Made by a program: the position numbers and the translations under genes. Of a DNA stretch of 64,000 nt, positions 12,399 through 25,830 are shown piece after piece (the first letter of the stretch is position 1; the number at the start of each line of letters is the position of its first letter). Source of the stretch: Mallotus nudiflorus (Eukaryota > Streptophyta > Magnoliopsida > Malpighiales > Euphorbiaceae); NCBI GenBank assembly GCA_947683625.1, contig CANTUR010000644.1, positions 609,501 through 673,500 on the forward strand, read 5' to 3'. Under the pieces are notes generated by a model. That model was not told where the DNA came from, did not search any database, and was given only the letters and a program-made list of their open reading frames with translations.

Positions 12399-13811
12399 TA
12401 ACCATCAATATTTATGAATATATACAATGCAAATAAAAATAAGTATACAGATGTTTTTGCTTGATGAAAAACTATAAATATTTGATGTGAAACTATTTTT
12501 TAGTATTGATGAATAAACTTTGAAGTTAACTCTATATAAATTAATGCATTGCAAGATTTAGTTTCCATGTTTAAAATATAAACATAATAATTAATTTTAA
12601 AAATTTTAAATATTTATGAGGGTAAATTGTCACCTAAAAAAATTATATGTTAAAATAACAATATTATCCCTAAAAATTAAAGTTAAATTTCTAATATATC
12701 CATTTGTGTCAGTATAATTTATGCCATTTAGCATTACTCAAAATTAAATTAAAAAAAGGTCCTAGCTGTGCAAAAAGTAATTGCTTCTAATTTCCCAAAT
12801 CAGTAGTTCCATATAAACCAACAATATATAATAAAAATATAAGGAATGACTTTTGGTCCATTTTAAGCTAATTTCAAGCACTAAATTGACAATTAAAGAA
12901 CTCTTCAATCAATCGAAAAATACACTTTAAAGATCCAAACTTTGTTACAATCCTAAATTTCTAATCCATTATTAAAAGATTGAAACAAGTAAGAACTAGC
13001 TAAACAATTAGACTAAGAACTACTTGTGATCTGGATGATTAAAAGTACAAAACTAATTAGCAATTAAGAGACTTTGTAACCTGTTGAAGAAGATTTAGGC
13101 TAAGATGATATCGAAATTTCATTAGAAACACTTGGAACACCTCTCCACAACTCCAGTGTACGATTTATCATCTCTCGAACTGCCTTCACTTGTTAGATTA
13201 TTATCATATTAGGCTCAAAATTCTAATACTTTTCAATGCTTAAAAGAAAATTAGAAGCAAAAGGAAAAAGCTTTCCTTTTTCCTCATTTCACACATTTTT
13301 ATAGCAATCAAATACAATCCAAGAAAATCTAAATTACATATATGTATATATATGATACCTTATCAAAACTTTCTATTCTATTCAATCAAACATTAGAGAC
13401 AATAAGCTAGTGAGGGAATAATCAAATAATAATTCCTTTATAAGGACATTTTGAGGTGCAGAGTTTAATTCCTGCCACTATCAATTTAAGAGGAGGCTGC
13501 CCCCTACTGTGCAATTCATGGATACTAAGGTCATATGACTTTCCAATTTATCAAAAAAAAATATTAGAGACAATAAAAGAAAAAAAAAGTGTATACCTCA
13601 GCTAAAATAAGAACTTTGTGGAGCTTAAACATTTGAACAAACTCAGTAATGTCATAGCTCCTTAGAAGATTACACATGCATGTATAATTCATATGGTCTT
13701 TGCTACTTCTTGAATTCATGCCCCAATTGATCTTCTTTCATATCAACCTCTTCTACAACCATTGATTCCTTATTTACATCTGCTAATAATGTGAAAACTC
13801 TGCTACTTTTG
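12399..13811. other. Intergenic sequence around the exon relic
   Basis: Apart from the TORTIFOLIA1-like relic there is no recognisable gene. Base composition is less AT-extreme at 12840-13810 than around it, consistent with eroded gene sequence. On the minus strand a ~36-codon frame ends at TAG 13703-13705 and is cut by the solo LTR at 13812; its identity is unknown. Confidence 0.45.
13100..13188 (-). pseudogene. TORTIFOLIA1/SPIRAL2-like exon relic
   Basis: On the minus strand an acceptor-like CTAACAAG (AG at 13189-13190) is followed by 28 open codons encoding KAVREMINRTLELWRGVPSV and then a TAG at 13100-13102. From memory this resembles the end of the HEAT-repeat region of plant TORTIFOLIA1-like microtubule-associated proteins (a V-R-E-x-M/L-N-x-x-L-E-x-W-K-x-x-P pattern). 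Serine-rich similarity may continue for a few codons past the stop. No other exon of such a gene was found nearby, so this is a fragment at best. A chance match cannot be excluded without a search. Confidence 0.4.
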
Positions 13812-14005
13812 TGTTACAAACTGCTATTTTATAAATTATTAAATTAATTACTTAAATGTGTTGTGTTAATAAATATTTTATTAAATTATTATATTATGGT
13901 TATTTTGTGAAATTTGATTAAATTCAAGTGTTGGTATTTACTTTATTATATTATGGTATTAATATTAAACAGAGATTTAAAATTTAAATTATTGTTATAT
14001 ATTTT

Positions 14006-14090
<85 letters not shown>

Positions 14091-16841
14091 TGTGAATAGT
14101 GTTAATTTAGTGTATTTGATATATTTTAAAATTATGTGGTGAATTTAATTAGAAAAGTAAAAAATTTAAATTAAAAATATTATTTTCATATTATATTATT
14201 TTCTCTTTTTTTTTTAAAAAAAAAAGTATAAAAACCAATTTGTCCTTTCCCCCCTGTTTCTTTCTTTCCTTCCTTCCCCTTTTTTCCTTCTCCTTTTCTT
14301 CTTCTTTTTGCGTTTCCATAAAACCACTGCGCGCACCACTTGTACACCACTAGCATCGCTGCCACCTTCTCCTCCTCCCTTCATCTTCCTTTCACTGCCA
14401 CCATTTTCTTCCCCTTCCTCCTTCTTCCTTCATCGACACCGTCACCTTTCGAGTCACGTCGGTGTCAATTCCTGCAATGTCAAGGGTCGTGATTGGTGTT
14501 GATCGAAAGCTTGTTCCTTGGGCTTCATTTCCCCCAAGGTAATTCGTCCAATTAATCTTGAATTGAGCTTTAATTTTGTCAATTTCATTCTAGCGTTCAT
14601 AATTTAATTTGTTGATTTTGTATTCAATTGGTTTGAATTATGTGAAATTGACTTTAGATTAGTTAAATTTAAGTTGTAAACTTTTAAACAATGTGTTTAA
14701 ATTCGATTTTGAAGATAATTGAATTTTGAGCACTATTATGGGTTCGGGTACTGTTCACGGGACTGTCTCGACTCGGAAAATTCATTTTATTTTTAATAAA
14801 TTCTACTAGTTATTTTAAGCATGTTTTGTTGAGAAAGTTTATTGAAATTTCATTTTGATTATTTGTTGTGAATTTTTGAATGTTTATGTGAAAATTTGAA
14901 TTTTTGGAAACATTAGTAAATTTTGTATTTTAATTAAAATTATTATTAATTATTATGTTTTGGATAATTTTTTAGTAATAAATAGTATTAAAATATTTTT
15001 TTATGAATTATTTACTATTTTTAGCTAATTAATAATAATTTCCAAAAAAATATATTCAAATAATAGTTTTATTTATTATTTTTATGATTAAATGGATTTT
15101 TAGCTATTTTATTATATATTTCAGCAATTTAGACAATTATTTGTAATTTATACTATTTAATCTTGAATATTTGAAAAATGAATTTTTATTAATATTATTT
15201 AATTACATTTGAGATTTTATTTATTATTTTCAAAATAAATATCTTTGATGTTTTTATTATTTAAATAAGTTGAATTGTGGTATTTTATTGATTTTTATGA
15301 ATTTTAATATTTATTACTATATACTTGATTTTTTTGTGTATATCGGTTCTTGGTTGGGCAATTTATATAGTTTGGAGGCCCAACCCGATAAGTTGAGCAT
15401 TTGTGAATATTTGAAGTGTGTTTACATGTAGGATCGACTCTACTTTTAATAGAGAGACATTCATTTTACAGAGGAGACTCTGTCCAATTTTTTGTAGAAT
15501 TCTCGTAAAACGAAACACCAGGTCAATCTTGAGTTTTGAATTTTTGGTCGAGTCATGTCCTAAATTGAGTCATTCTTTAGAAATTCTAGAAGTATAAAAT
15601 TAGGATTTCAATTCTAATATTATTATTATTATTATTTTTTTTTTTTTTTTTTTTTTTTTTTATAGTTACGCCAAGACCGAGATCCATATGATCAGGCCAA
15701 TCTAGTCTTTTTAGAAGAGCGCACAACTGTGAGTTATTATCATATGTATACATTTCATGTAGATTAATATTATAAGCATTCATATATTTTGATAAATATA
15801 AATTTAATTATGCTCATTTCATTAAATCATATTTATTATTGTTAATATTCATATATATGATTTTCCATAGAAATATTGAGAATATTTATTTTTGATAATA
15901 TATGTTGTCACGTTTTTCTATATTGAATTTCATTATTTGATTACAAAAATATATTTTTGAGGATAGCAGTGGAATGTGATACCTAGTAGGCTATACTAGG
16001 ACTGCGTGTGCACTAGTACGTTAAATGTTAGGGTTGATCTTATGAAATTTATAGATGAGAGATATGAATAATTGATTATTGAGATTTGTGGTGAGAGCGT
16101 AGTGTGATTGTGAAAGCTCGGTTGACCTAGTGTCTCAGGGCCAATCATGCCGACAGCAAGACTGTGGAAGCTCAGTTAACTTAATGTCTCAGGGTCAGTC
16201 TACTGTCCAAAAAATTGAGAAGAGAAATATTTTGGAATTAAGTGAGCATATTGGCTAGTGAGATTTAATGATTGAGGTTGCAAAAATATTTTAGGGCTCT
16301 GCTCTGATCCTTCACCCAAAATTTTTTCTACATTTATTATTATAAAAAGTGGACTTTTGGCATCGGTATGAAATGCATGTGTGTGTGTGTATATATATAT
16401 ATATATTATACTGATGCTTGATTGTGTATGGCTTTAGGTTGCGTGTATATATATTATAATAATTCACTTAGTGAGGTCTGATTCCCCTCAATATTTTTTT
16501 TAGGATCTTCAACTTCAGACCTCCCTAGTAGAAATCTTCGCCAGAATCTTTCCTCTTCAGTTGATTTATGTAAATATTGAACCATACATTTTCTTATATT
16601 TTAATAATCGCTGCAGTAGTAGTGGTTATCATTGTAGTATTGTGTTGTATTAGTTAGAGATCCTGTATTTGAATTTTGTATGAAGATTTTTATTATGTTA
16701 TGATATAAAGAATTATTTTATATTAATTAAATTTTTAATTTTGGTGTATTTTTATGTTATAATTGCATGTGTTTTTATTTTAAGGCTTGCTACAGGTTTC
16801 AGATTTGAAAGAATTCTTATTCTCTAATGTCGGTCATGACA
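13812..16841 (+). mobile_element. Solo gypsy LTR (diverged subfamily B), TSD ttttg
   Basis: The 3030-bp LTR starts TGTTACAAAC and ends CGGTCATGACA, with perfect TSDs ttttg (13807-13811 and 16842-16846). It is more diverged than the other B copies but keeps the same plan: GC-rich block about 14300-14520; donor-like GGTAATT (GT 14539-14540); acceptor-like ATGTAG (AG 15430-15431) before the GATCGACTCTAC block; GTAAAAC at 15505; TTTATAG (AG 15664-15665) preceded by a long T run; GTGAGT (GT 15729-15730); hairpin 15982-16000 with stem CCTAGTA/TACTAGG; tandem units about 16105-16205; and T-rich TAG (AG 16502-16503). U3 carries an (AAT)n(ATT)n palindrome at 14009-14090. Confidence 0.93.
14009..14090. 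repeat. (AAT)n-(ATT)n perfect palindrome
   Basis: About 16 AAT repeats run directly into about 10 ATT repeats, giving a long perfect inverted repeat able to extrude as a cruciform. It lies in the U3 part of the 13812-16841 LTR, where sister copies have other AT-rich microsatellites. Confidence 0.85.
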
Positions 16842-17064
16842 TTTTGTTTGTCTTTTCCTAGCCATGAGGAAGAAGAAACAAGCATAATTACATAAGAATG
16901 GGATGACTCAAACAAGCTTAAGAATTTTGGGCATCATAATCGAACTAAGGATGCAATGGTAACAAAACTTTCTTAAGAGATGGAGTATGAGAAGGTAGTA
17001 AGCGAACAATGAAGAAGAAAGGAAATAATGTAGAAGAGAAAATGATAAGGGAATTAGGAGTTTA

Positions 17065-17480
17065 TGTTAGATGTGGTCCGAAAGTTTAGGGCCATATTTA
17101 ATTTTGAATATTTAAATAGGGTCCTATTTTGTTAGGGCTCCTATTTAATAGTGAATTAATATAAGCCATTGATTTCGGTATTTAATGCATATACTAGATT
17201 TTAAGTTATCCACATATATAAATTAGTCCTCTTTCCACCTATTAGGGTTAGTAGATTAAAATCCATCTAATTCTCTGCCACGTGAAAAATTCAGGTTAAG
17301 AGAAACCAATTTTAATCAGAAAACTACCAAACACCCAATTTGATTCAAGTCTCTCTACAATTATAATGAACTCTACGTCAAGAAAGTATTTTTATATTCT
17401 ATTTTATGTAACAAACTATTTATTTAAGATCTTATAATGATGTTAATGTTTGCTTCACATAATGATTATGTTAGTTTACA
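17065..17480 (+). repeat. Copia 5' LTR
   Basis: 416-bp LTR, TG...CA ended, matching 25831-26239 over its whole length with scattered substitutions and small indels that imply an old insertion. Confidence 0.9.
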
Positions 17481-17482
17481 TA

Positions 17483-17494
17483 TGGTATCAAAGC
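17483..17494 (+). other. Copia primer-binding site (initiator tRNA-Met)
   Basis: TGGTATCAAAGC begins two bases after the 5' LTR and matches the 3' end of plant initiator tRNA-Met (TGGTATCAGAGC) with one G-to-A change. Confidence 0.85.
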
Positions 17495-18271
17495 TTTAGT
17501 TTTGAATAAATAATTTATTCATATATTATAATTGATTGATTGATTGATTGATTATGCATTAAGATTAATATGTTTATAGAATGCATGTTTTAATTCTTGG
17601 GCAAAGAAAAAAATTGGCTTGATGAAGTTTTGGCCATATGTACTGTATAAATTGATTATGAAATTCTAATTTTTGGGCCAATGTATTGTTGGGCATTAAT
17701 TAATGAAAAAAAAAAGTCGTGTGAATAGAAAAGATGGCTTTTCTGTTACCAAAAGTTACAATTTTCTTTTCAATTGAAGTTTTCCTTATTGAATGGGTTG
17801 TATGTATTGTTGGCTTTTGATTGTTGATATAATTATTTAGTTGGCTTATGATATATTAATTATTTTAATAGTATAATTATTTAGTTATATGACCTTAAGA
17901 TTAAATTAGTTAGTTAGTCACCAAAGTGGCCAAACTAGTTTTATTACATGGCCATATAATTTATAAAATTTTATAGAATGCTATTATTTAAATCATAAAG
18001 ATTTATTGGTTACTAGAAATTAAGGATTTGCCCGAAAGTGGATTGATATTCTATAACTAACAAACATAAAGAAGGAAATCTAATATTTTATTGTTAAATG
18101 TAATATGGATATCCAAAGATACTATATATATATTTGATAAAGTTTATTAATTACCTTATAAAGTTTGAATAGCATCCTAATTATGATGATGATGCATATA
18201 TATTGTTGTGTTTACCCAAAGGAAGCCTACAATATATTTTATGTGTTTAATTATCTGAATTTTTTAATTTA

Positions 18272-18529
18272 ATGAGCATTTATATATTTACAGTTGTTTC
18301 CTTTCATTTGCATGCTTTTGCTGTTACTATCTTTAATGGTTTAAACTTCTCTAAATGGCGTGAACAAGTCAATTTCCATTTACGTGTCTTGGATCTTGAC
18401 TTGGCACTATTAGAAGAACAGTCTGCTGACATTACTAATATGAGTAGTGAGGCTAAGAAGTCAAAATATAAACCATGGGGTAGATCTAATAGATTATGCC
18501 TTAGTTTCATACGAATGATAATTGCCAAC
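18272..18529 (+). pseudogene. Copia gag, 5' part (interrupted by solo LTR)
   Basis: Encodes the N-terminal capsid-like segment FNGLNFSKWREQVNFHLRVL typical of copia GAG, about 780 bp after the PBS. The frame is open until the gypsy LTR at 18530. It resumes after the second TSD copy at 21639-21643. Sequence of the first ~15 codons upstream of the FNG motif may not be native. Confidence 0.75.
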
Positions 18530-21500
18530 TGTCATGACCTGAACCCAGGGACATGTGACAGGCACTAGGGAATGGGAAAGCATAAAGCCACCGAAACCCA
18601 TAGTAAGCCTTTAAGGAAAAAAAATCACGGAATTTTAACTTGAATCCTTACAATAAATAATAAAATCTCAACGCACATTATCAAACTGATTTTTCTCAAT
18701 ATAATTTAAACCATAATACTAGTACATAAAATAAATAAACTTCAGTTATACAAATAATATCTCAGTACATACATTATAAATACATGAAATTTCAAATAAA
18801 GTATGCAGTTATACAATTTTCTCTACTGCGGTACGCGAAAATAGATACAACACAACTAAATAGACTTACGCAGAATAGCCGGTGACGAAGCTACACGACG
18901 AAGAGAAGTAGGCCTAATAGTAAACTCCCAAACTCCTGAAAAAAAATATTGAGGGGAGTCAGACCTCACTGAGCAAGTTAATAAAGAAATGAATGTGATT
19001 TGAAAACCTCATTAAAATAAATTTTATGGAAATATAATATAATATAATTTTATTTAACCATTTGGTATACATATAATAAATCCATTTTTTTAAAAAAGAG
19101 AAGGAATAAATATTTAAATATCCTTTAAAATCATTTTAGTATATAAAAAAAAATTTGGTAGAACCCAATTATAATTTTTTTTACAGTCATATGACTCACT
19201 TATATCCAAGACTGCCGAATCCCGAGAGCAAGGCATCACTAGGATAGATAGCCACAGTCATATCTCTTAATCCAATATCACTGGCGGTGTCCGAGAGCAA
19301 GGCATCACCAGACCATCGGCCCCAGTGATTTAATAAATAAACAAATATTATACTACTGATGGTGTTCGAGAGCAAAGCATCACCAGATCTTTGGCCCCAG
19401 TAATATAATTAAATAATCACATATTTTTTTACCGGTGCACACACGGTCCTGATGAAACCCATCAGGTAGCCCGTTCTACCATGATTTATTTAAAAATAAA
19501 TAAATAAAATAAATAAAACAATGAAAATTATAATAAATAATAAAATAAAATAAATCAACTATAAATTAAATCATACAAAATCCTATGAATAATGCTGACT
19601 AGAATCTCATAAATTAAATTCATAAGAATTTAATATGATTTAAAATAATAATAAAAAAATTCAACACTCAAATCAAATATTAACTTACAAGATATAGGTG
19701 CTCCTCTGACACGTCATGTCCGACCTCAACTGGTAGACGCGATTGGAGGGGCAGCTAAAAGACAGAAAAGGAAATGACAATCAAAAAATAGAAACCTAAC
19801 TTCTAGAGTTTCTAAAGAAGACTTGGTTCGTACTTAGAATAAAAATTTTAGGATTGACCCGATGTTACGTTTTACGAGAAATCTACCAAAAATTCGGTAG
19901 AGTTTTCTCTGTAAAACGGACATCCCTCTACCGAAGTAGAGTCAATCCTGTAAATAAACACACTTCAAAATTCACAGTGGCTTAACACCTCGGGTTGGGA
20001 CCCCATACTATACAATTCCCAACCGAGGTTCACCAAAATACAATAAGCAAATACTAAATATAATTTGTTTAGTTTTTAAAACACTAAATGAAATTATTTT
20101 CCACCATAATTTAATAAAATTTCAAATAATAATATAATATTAATAACAATTTAACTTTCCAAATATCCAATATAAAAATAGACAAATTCCAACTATAATT
20201 GCCCATCTAGATTAAATATACCAAAATATTAATTAAAAACTCATTCAAATCACAAAACAATAAATAATTTAATTTTGAATAAATTTTCAAAAATGGTTAG
20301 TATTAATTAACTAAAATAATAAATAATTTGTAAAAATTATTTTAATACCACATTTTGTCTCAAAACAATTAAAATATAGTATTTAATTATCATATCTACA
20401 AAACACACCATTTATTCATTATATCAAAATTTACATAATATAATACTTTTCTAAAAAAAATATTAGATAAATTAACAAAATCATTTTATAACTACTAAAA
20501 TTACTAACAAAATATACTAACACTAATTAACTTCAATAATCAACCAAAAGTAGTTAGTTAATCACATTAATAAAATATACATAACACTTAAAATACTTAA
20601 ATATATATACTAAAATTCCATAATCTCAATCAACTAATCTAACTAAATTCTTATACACTCTTAACCAAAATTTTTTACTTCAATAACTTAGACCAATTAA
20701 TAAACATACATTAATCAACCAAAAATTACCCCAAATAATTAAATTAAATTTTTGCATAATCAACCAAAAAAATTCAGAATTAACAACATCAAAAATTAAC
20801 CCAAAAACCCAAAACAACCTAAAACTAACCAAATAAACTAACAAACAACTAAATCTAACCTAAAGCTAACTAACTACTAATTCACTAACTTACTTCAAGC
20901 TCAAAACAGAGCAAGGGAGGGCTGCCACAGCAAGCTTGAGCTGCAGAATTCCAGGTGACAGCAGGTTGGGGTAGTGGTTATACTGGTTGTCACTGCAAAA
21001 GAAATGGAGGCTGCTGCCCTTGCTGTCAATCTGCCCTGCTGGCCTGTTGCTGCTACTGCCTTCGTGTTGCTGCCTCACAAAGCTGCTGCAGCTGCTGCCT
21101 CCTTCAAGCGTGCTGCAGGGACGACTCAGAAGGAAGAAGAAGTATATGAAGAAGGGCAGGTAGCTGCTGGATCATGCGCACGAAGATGGGAAGAAAAAAA
21201 TGGCGTGAATGGGAAAGAAAGAAAAACAGAACGAGAGGAAGAAAGAAAGAAAGGGAAGGAGTTGACTGCTTTTTTTCTCTTCTTACAATTCCTAAGCCAC
21301 ACATATAATTATGTATATATATATATGTATAGTAGATAATTTAAATACATAATAATGTTATTAATATACCTCTAAATAAAAATGAAACTAACATTATCAT
21401 ATTCAATAATAGTGGTGCTACAAATAACTATTTAAACAATTTAAAATAATAAACTATGTGCACAAGGATAACATAATATGAAAATAATAATGTTAATAGT

Positions 21501-21638
21501 TCCAATGGAATTCTTAAATTTAGTTCTTAAATATAGTAATTTAATATATGAACTATAACCACATAAAATAAAGATAATTTTATATTCTTGAAAACCTCAA
21601 TATTTATATAAATAATTTAAAATATTCGGGTTATTACA
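18530..21638 (-). mobile_element. Solo gypsy LTR (subfamily B) inside copia gag, TSD ccaac
   Basis: A 3109-bp LTR in minus orientation with perfect TSDs ccaac (18525-18529 and 21639-21643). On + it runs TGTCATGACC...GGGTTATTACA. On the minus strand the leader-like signals are: GC-rich block about 20890-21290; GTAAGT (GT at 20892-20893); TTTATTTACAG (AG 19948-19949) before the GATTGACTCTAC block; GTAAAAC at 19869-19875; CTTTTAG (AG 19755-19756); GTAAGT (GT 19687-19688); hairpin 19448-19466 with stem CCTGATG/CATCAGG; tandem units about 19215-19405; and TTTTTCAG (AG 18936-18937). It splits a reading frame, which shows directly that it arrived after the copia element. Confidence 0.95.
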
Positions 21639-22266
21639 CCAACAACATTAAGTCAACTCTTCCAAAAAGTGTAACTACTAAAGAATATCTTAAGGTTGTG
21701 GAAGAGTGCTTTCACTTTGCTGATAAGTCACTTGCACGGACACTAATGGCTGAACTTGCAACCATAAAGTATGATGGGTTGCAAAGTATGCAAAAATATG
21801 TCCTTGATATGATAAATATTGCAGCAAGACTTAAGACCCTAGGAATGATTGTGGATGACTCCTTTCTGGTACAATTCATTTTAAACTCATTGCCTCAAGA
21901 GTATAGGCCTTTTCAAATTAACTATAACACTATTAAGGATAAGTAGGATATTAATGAATTGGCTAGAAAGCTTACATAAGAGGAAGTAAAATATAAAGCA
22001 ACATAGGTTATCAATATAGCAACATAGCTTACTAGGTTCATTCAAAAAACCTAGTGGGTGAAGGAGTTAGTAAAGTTATCAAACCAAAATCCAAAGAAAA
22101 AAGGACCCGCTAAAGCAACATAGGTTGCTAATGATGATAAGAAGGAAAGGAAGGTAGATAAATGTCACTTCTATAAAAAAAAAGGACATTATAAAAAAGA
22201 TTGCTTGAAATATAAGACTTGGTTAAAAAAGAAAGGTATCTTTCATTATGCTTCTCCAATTTTTTA
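21639..22266 (+). pseudogene. Copia gag, 3' part with degenerate zinc knuckle
   Basis: Continues GAG after the solo LTR: ECFHFADKSLARTLMAELAT and FLVQFILNSLPQEYRPFQIN are the typical copia capsid helices (UBN2-like). The zinc knuckle at 22163-22204 reads CHFYKKKGHYKKDC, with the second zinc Cys replaced by Tyr. At least five stop codons interrupt the frame after 21943. Most are TAG or TAA where Gln or Trp would be expected, consistent with C-to-T or G-to-A decay. Confidence 0.8.
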
Positions 22267-25200
22267 ATCAAACTTATTTGAAGAAGTTCCTTCTAATACT
22301 TAGTGGTTGGATTATGGTGCCATTACTCATGTTTCCAATGTGATGCAAGGATTCCTTACAATCCATAGTATAAACCCAAATGAGAACTTCTTGTTCATAG
22401 GGATTCGACAGAAGGCCCCAATTAAAGGTATAAGGACTTATCATCTTATTTTAGATACTGGGTATCACCTAGATCTACCACAAATTCTCTATGTACCTTC
22501 ACTTTTTAGAAATTTGGTTTTTATATCAAAATTTAATGTTAATGGGTTTAGTTTTAAGATTGGAAAAAGATGTTTCGGTTTATTTAATTAAGATGATTCC
22601 TTTATTGGTTATGGAATTCTTGTGGATGGTTTATATAGATTGAAGCTTGATGTCAATTTCTCTACATCCTTAACGTGTGTTCATCAGAATATTAGAATTA
22701 AACATAGTATGGCTAATGAAAACTTTATTTACTTAAGGCATAAATGTTTGGGTCATGTATCCAAAGAAAGGCTACAAAGATTAGTAAAGAATAATATTCT
22801 ACCAAATCTAGATTTTACTAATCTTGGTTTATGTGTGGATTGCATTAAGGGAAAGCAAACCAAATATAACAAGAAAGGAGCCATAAGAAGTACTCAGCTT
22901 CTAAAAATTATACACACTGATATATGTGGACCTTTTGATTCTCCAACTTTTAGCGGAGAAAAATATTTTATCACCTTTATAAATGATTTTTCACATTATG
23001 GATATTTCTATTTGTTTAATGAAAAATCTTAAACTATAAATGCCCTTGAGGTAATTATTAAAGAGGTTGAAAGGAAACTAGACAGAAAAGTGAAAATAAC
23101 AAGGTATGATAGAGGTGGTGAATACTATGGAAAGCATAATGAATCAAAATAAAATCCAAGTCCATTTGCAAAGTTTCTTAAAAGACATGGCATATGTGCA
23201 CAGTATACTATGCCAAGCACACCTTAATAAAATGGTGTGGCAAAAAGACGAAATAAATATTAATGGATATGGTTAGGAGTATAATAAGTAATTCCTTATT
23301 ACCTAAATTTTTACGGACATATGCACTTAAAACTATAGTATATTTACTGAACAGGATTCCTAATAAGGCAGTTCTTAAAACTCCTTTTGAGCTATGGATT
23401 GAAAGGAAACCTAGTTTAATACACCTACATGTTTGGGGTTGTCTAGCAGAAGCACTAGTGTATATTCCACATGAAAAGAAATTGGATTCTCAAACTATTA
23501 ATGGTTACCCAAAGAAATCCAAAGGGTATAGATTTTATTGTCTAAACTATAGTTCTAGAATTATTGAGACAGGTAATGTTAAATTCATTGAGAATGGTAA
23601 AGTTACTGGGAGTGCTAATAAATAAATTATGGATATTAATGAAATAAGGGTTAATGTTCCATTACTTATAAATGTTCCTGCATCCACAATTGTTCTAAAT
23701 GTTACTCCAAATTTGCAAGAACAAAATAATAATGAACAATATTTAAATGAAGAAGTACTCCATGAAGAACATAATCTACCACTAGCTGATAGAAATGAAC
23801 CACATGGAATAGCTTTAAGTAAACCTATAAAGGTAAGAAGACCAGCTATTTTAAATGATTATTTTGTTTATTTGAAAAAGTTAGATTTCAATTGTGGCAT
23901 TGATAAACATCCTGTTTCCTTTTCATAAGCTATTAACAGTGATAAGTCTGATAAATGGATCAAAGCTATGAAAGAAGAGTTAAAATCAATGGCTAAAAAT
24001 AATGTCTAGGATCTTGTCAAATTGCCAAAAGGTTCTAAATTAGTTAGATGTAAATGGATCTTTAAGACTAAACATGACTCAAATGGAAATATCGAACAAT
24101 TTAAAGCTAAACTTGTCACTAAAGGTTATCCTTATAAGGATTGCATTGATTATAAAAAGACATTTTCACCTATTTCAAAGAAAGATTCATTATGGCTTTG
24201 ATAGCTCAATGTGATTTAGAGTTGCATGAAATGGATGTGAAAATAACCTTTCTTAATGGGGATATAGAGGAAGAAATTTATATGGATTAACTTGAAGGTT
24301 TTTCCATGGAAGGAAAGGATCATATGGTGTGTAAACTTAAGAAATTAATATATGGACTTAATAAGCTTCTAGGCAATAGTATCTTAAGTTCAATGATATT
24401 ATTACATCTTTTGGTTTTCATGAAAATATCATTGATCGATGCATTTACCAAAAGATTAATAAAAGTAAGTTTATATTTTTGGTTTTATATATGAATGATA
24501 TTTTACTTGCTGCTAATGATTTAAGCATCTTGTGTGAGACTAAAAGTTTTCTCTCTAAGAATTTTGAGATGAAGGATATGGGAGAGGCATCTTATGTGAT
24601 TGAAATTTCAATATTCAGAAAAAATCACAAGGATTATTAGGATTATCTCAAAAAGCTTACATTGAGAAAATTCTTGAGAGGTTTAATATGAACAATTATT
24701 CAGCAAGTGTTGTCCCAATACAAAAAGGGGATAATTTTAGTCTTATGCAATGTCCAAAGAATGATATGGAACATAAGCAAATGGAATCTATTCTATATGC
24801 TTCTATTGTAGGTAGCTTGATGTATTTACAAAATTTCATAATACCTGATATTAGCTTTGTAGTTGGAATGTTGGGCCGATATCAGAGTAACCCCGGTATT
24901 GATCATTGGAAAGCTGCAAAGAAAGTGATGAGATATCTTCAAGGAACTAAGGATTATATGCTCACATTTAAGAGGTTTGATCAGTTAGAAGTGACTGGAT
25001 ATTCAAATATAGATTTTTCTAGATGTGTTGACGGTAGAAAGTCAACTTTTGGCTATTTTTTCTATTAGAAGAAGGGGCAATTTCATGGAAAAGTGCCATT
25101 TAATCTGTCATTACTTCATCCACTATAAAAGCAGAATTTATAACTTATTATGAAGCTACAATTCATGAATTATGGCCGCAAAACTTTATTTTAGGATGTG

Positions 25201-25469
25201 GGGTTGTTGACACCATTACCAAGTCGTTGCAAATTTATTGTGATAATTCTACGATAATTTTCTTCTATAAAAATGACAAATATTCCAAAGGTGTTAAACA
25301 TATGGAATTGAAGTACTTTACTATCAAGGAGGAGATTCAGAAACAAAGAGTGTGCATTGAACATTTTAGAATGGATCTTATAATTGTAGATCCTTTAACT
25401 AAAGGCTTACAACTAAAGACATTTAAAGAACATGTACATAGAATGGGTCTTGGTTGTATTGAAGATTGA
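22267..25469 (+). pseudogene. Copia pol relic (protease, integrase, RT, RNase H)
   Basis: Segments in order: a protease-like WLDYGAITHVSN at about 22305-22340 (copia D-S-G-A with Tyr for Ser); the GAG-pre-integrase H-H-C-C zinc region (HKCLGHVSKERL...CVDCIKGKQTK) and integrase core (IIHTDICGPF, ITFINDFSHYGYFY, RYDRGGEY) at 22620-23230; the integrase end to about 23630; RT from about 23930 (CKWIFKTKHDSNGNIEQFKA, LELHEMDVKITFLNGDIEEE, MNDILLAANDL, the decayed catalytic YVDD strand) to about 24650; and RNase H with YCDNSTIIFFYKND and KHMELKYFTIKEEI to 25469. Numerous stops and frameshifts separate the open pieces (22307-22591, 22622-23032, 23263-23625, 23629-23928, 24688-25068, 25227-25469). Confidence 0.85.
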
Positions 25470-25830
25470 TTATGATGATGTTATGGCACTCTTGTGCTCA
25501 TTGATATGATACATTTCTGACTTTATTGAATTATTTTATTTCTTGTTCCTTATGCTTGTATATGCTCAATGTTTTGAACAAGAAAATTAAGTGGACATTA
25601 AGTTATTTATATATAACTTATGTGACCTAACTTGATAAGTTGCTAGTGTAGTAGTATATGGAAGGGAGTATGCAATTTGAAAGTGTATGACTGCCATAAA
25701 TCCCATTATGTAATTTATTATGTTAAGGTTAATCATGATGAAAGAATGGCATTATGAAATTTAATTATGCATACCTAATGTTTATACTGTTAAATATTAA
25801 TGTCATGAACTATTAGACCAAGTAGGTGAA

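Noticed and set aside
13703..13811. Minus-strand frame ending ...GHEFKK, interrupted by the solo LTR at 13812
   Set aside because: Only ~36 codons, no recognisable family, and open frames of this length occur by chance here. Kept only as a note.
20974..21339. 121-codon frame inside the 18530-21638 LTR
   Set aside because: It covers the GC-rich leader block of the LTR, and the encoded sequence is not preserved in the other copies.
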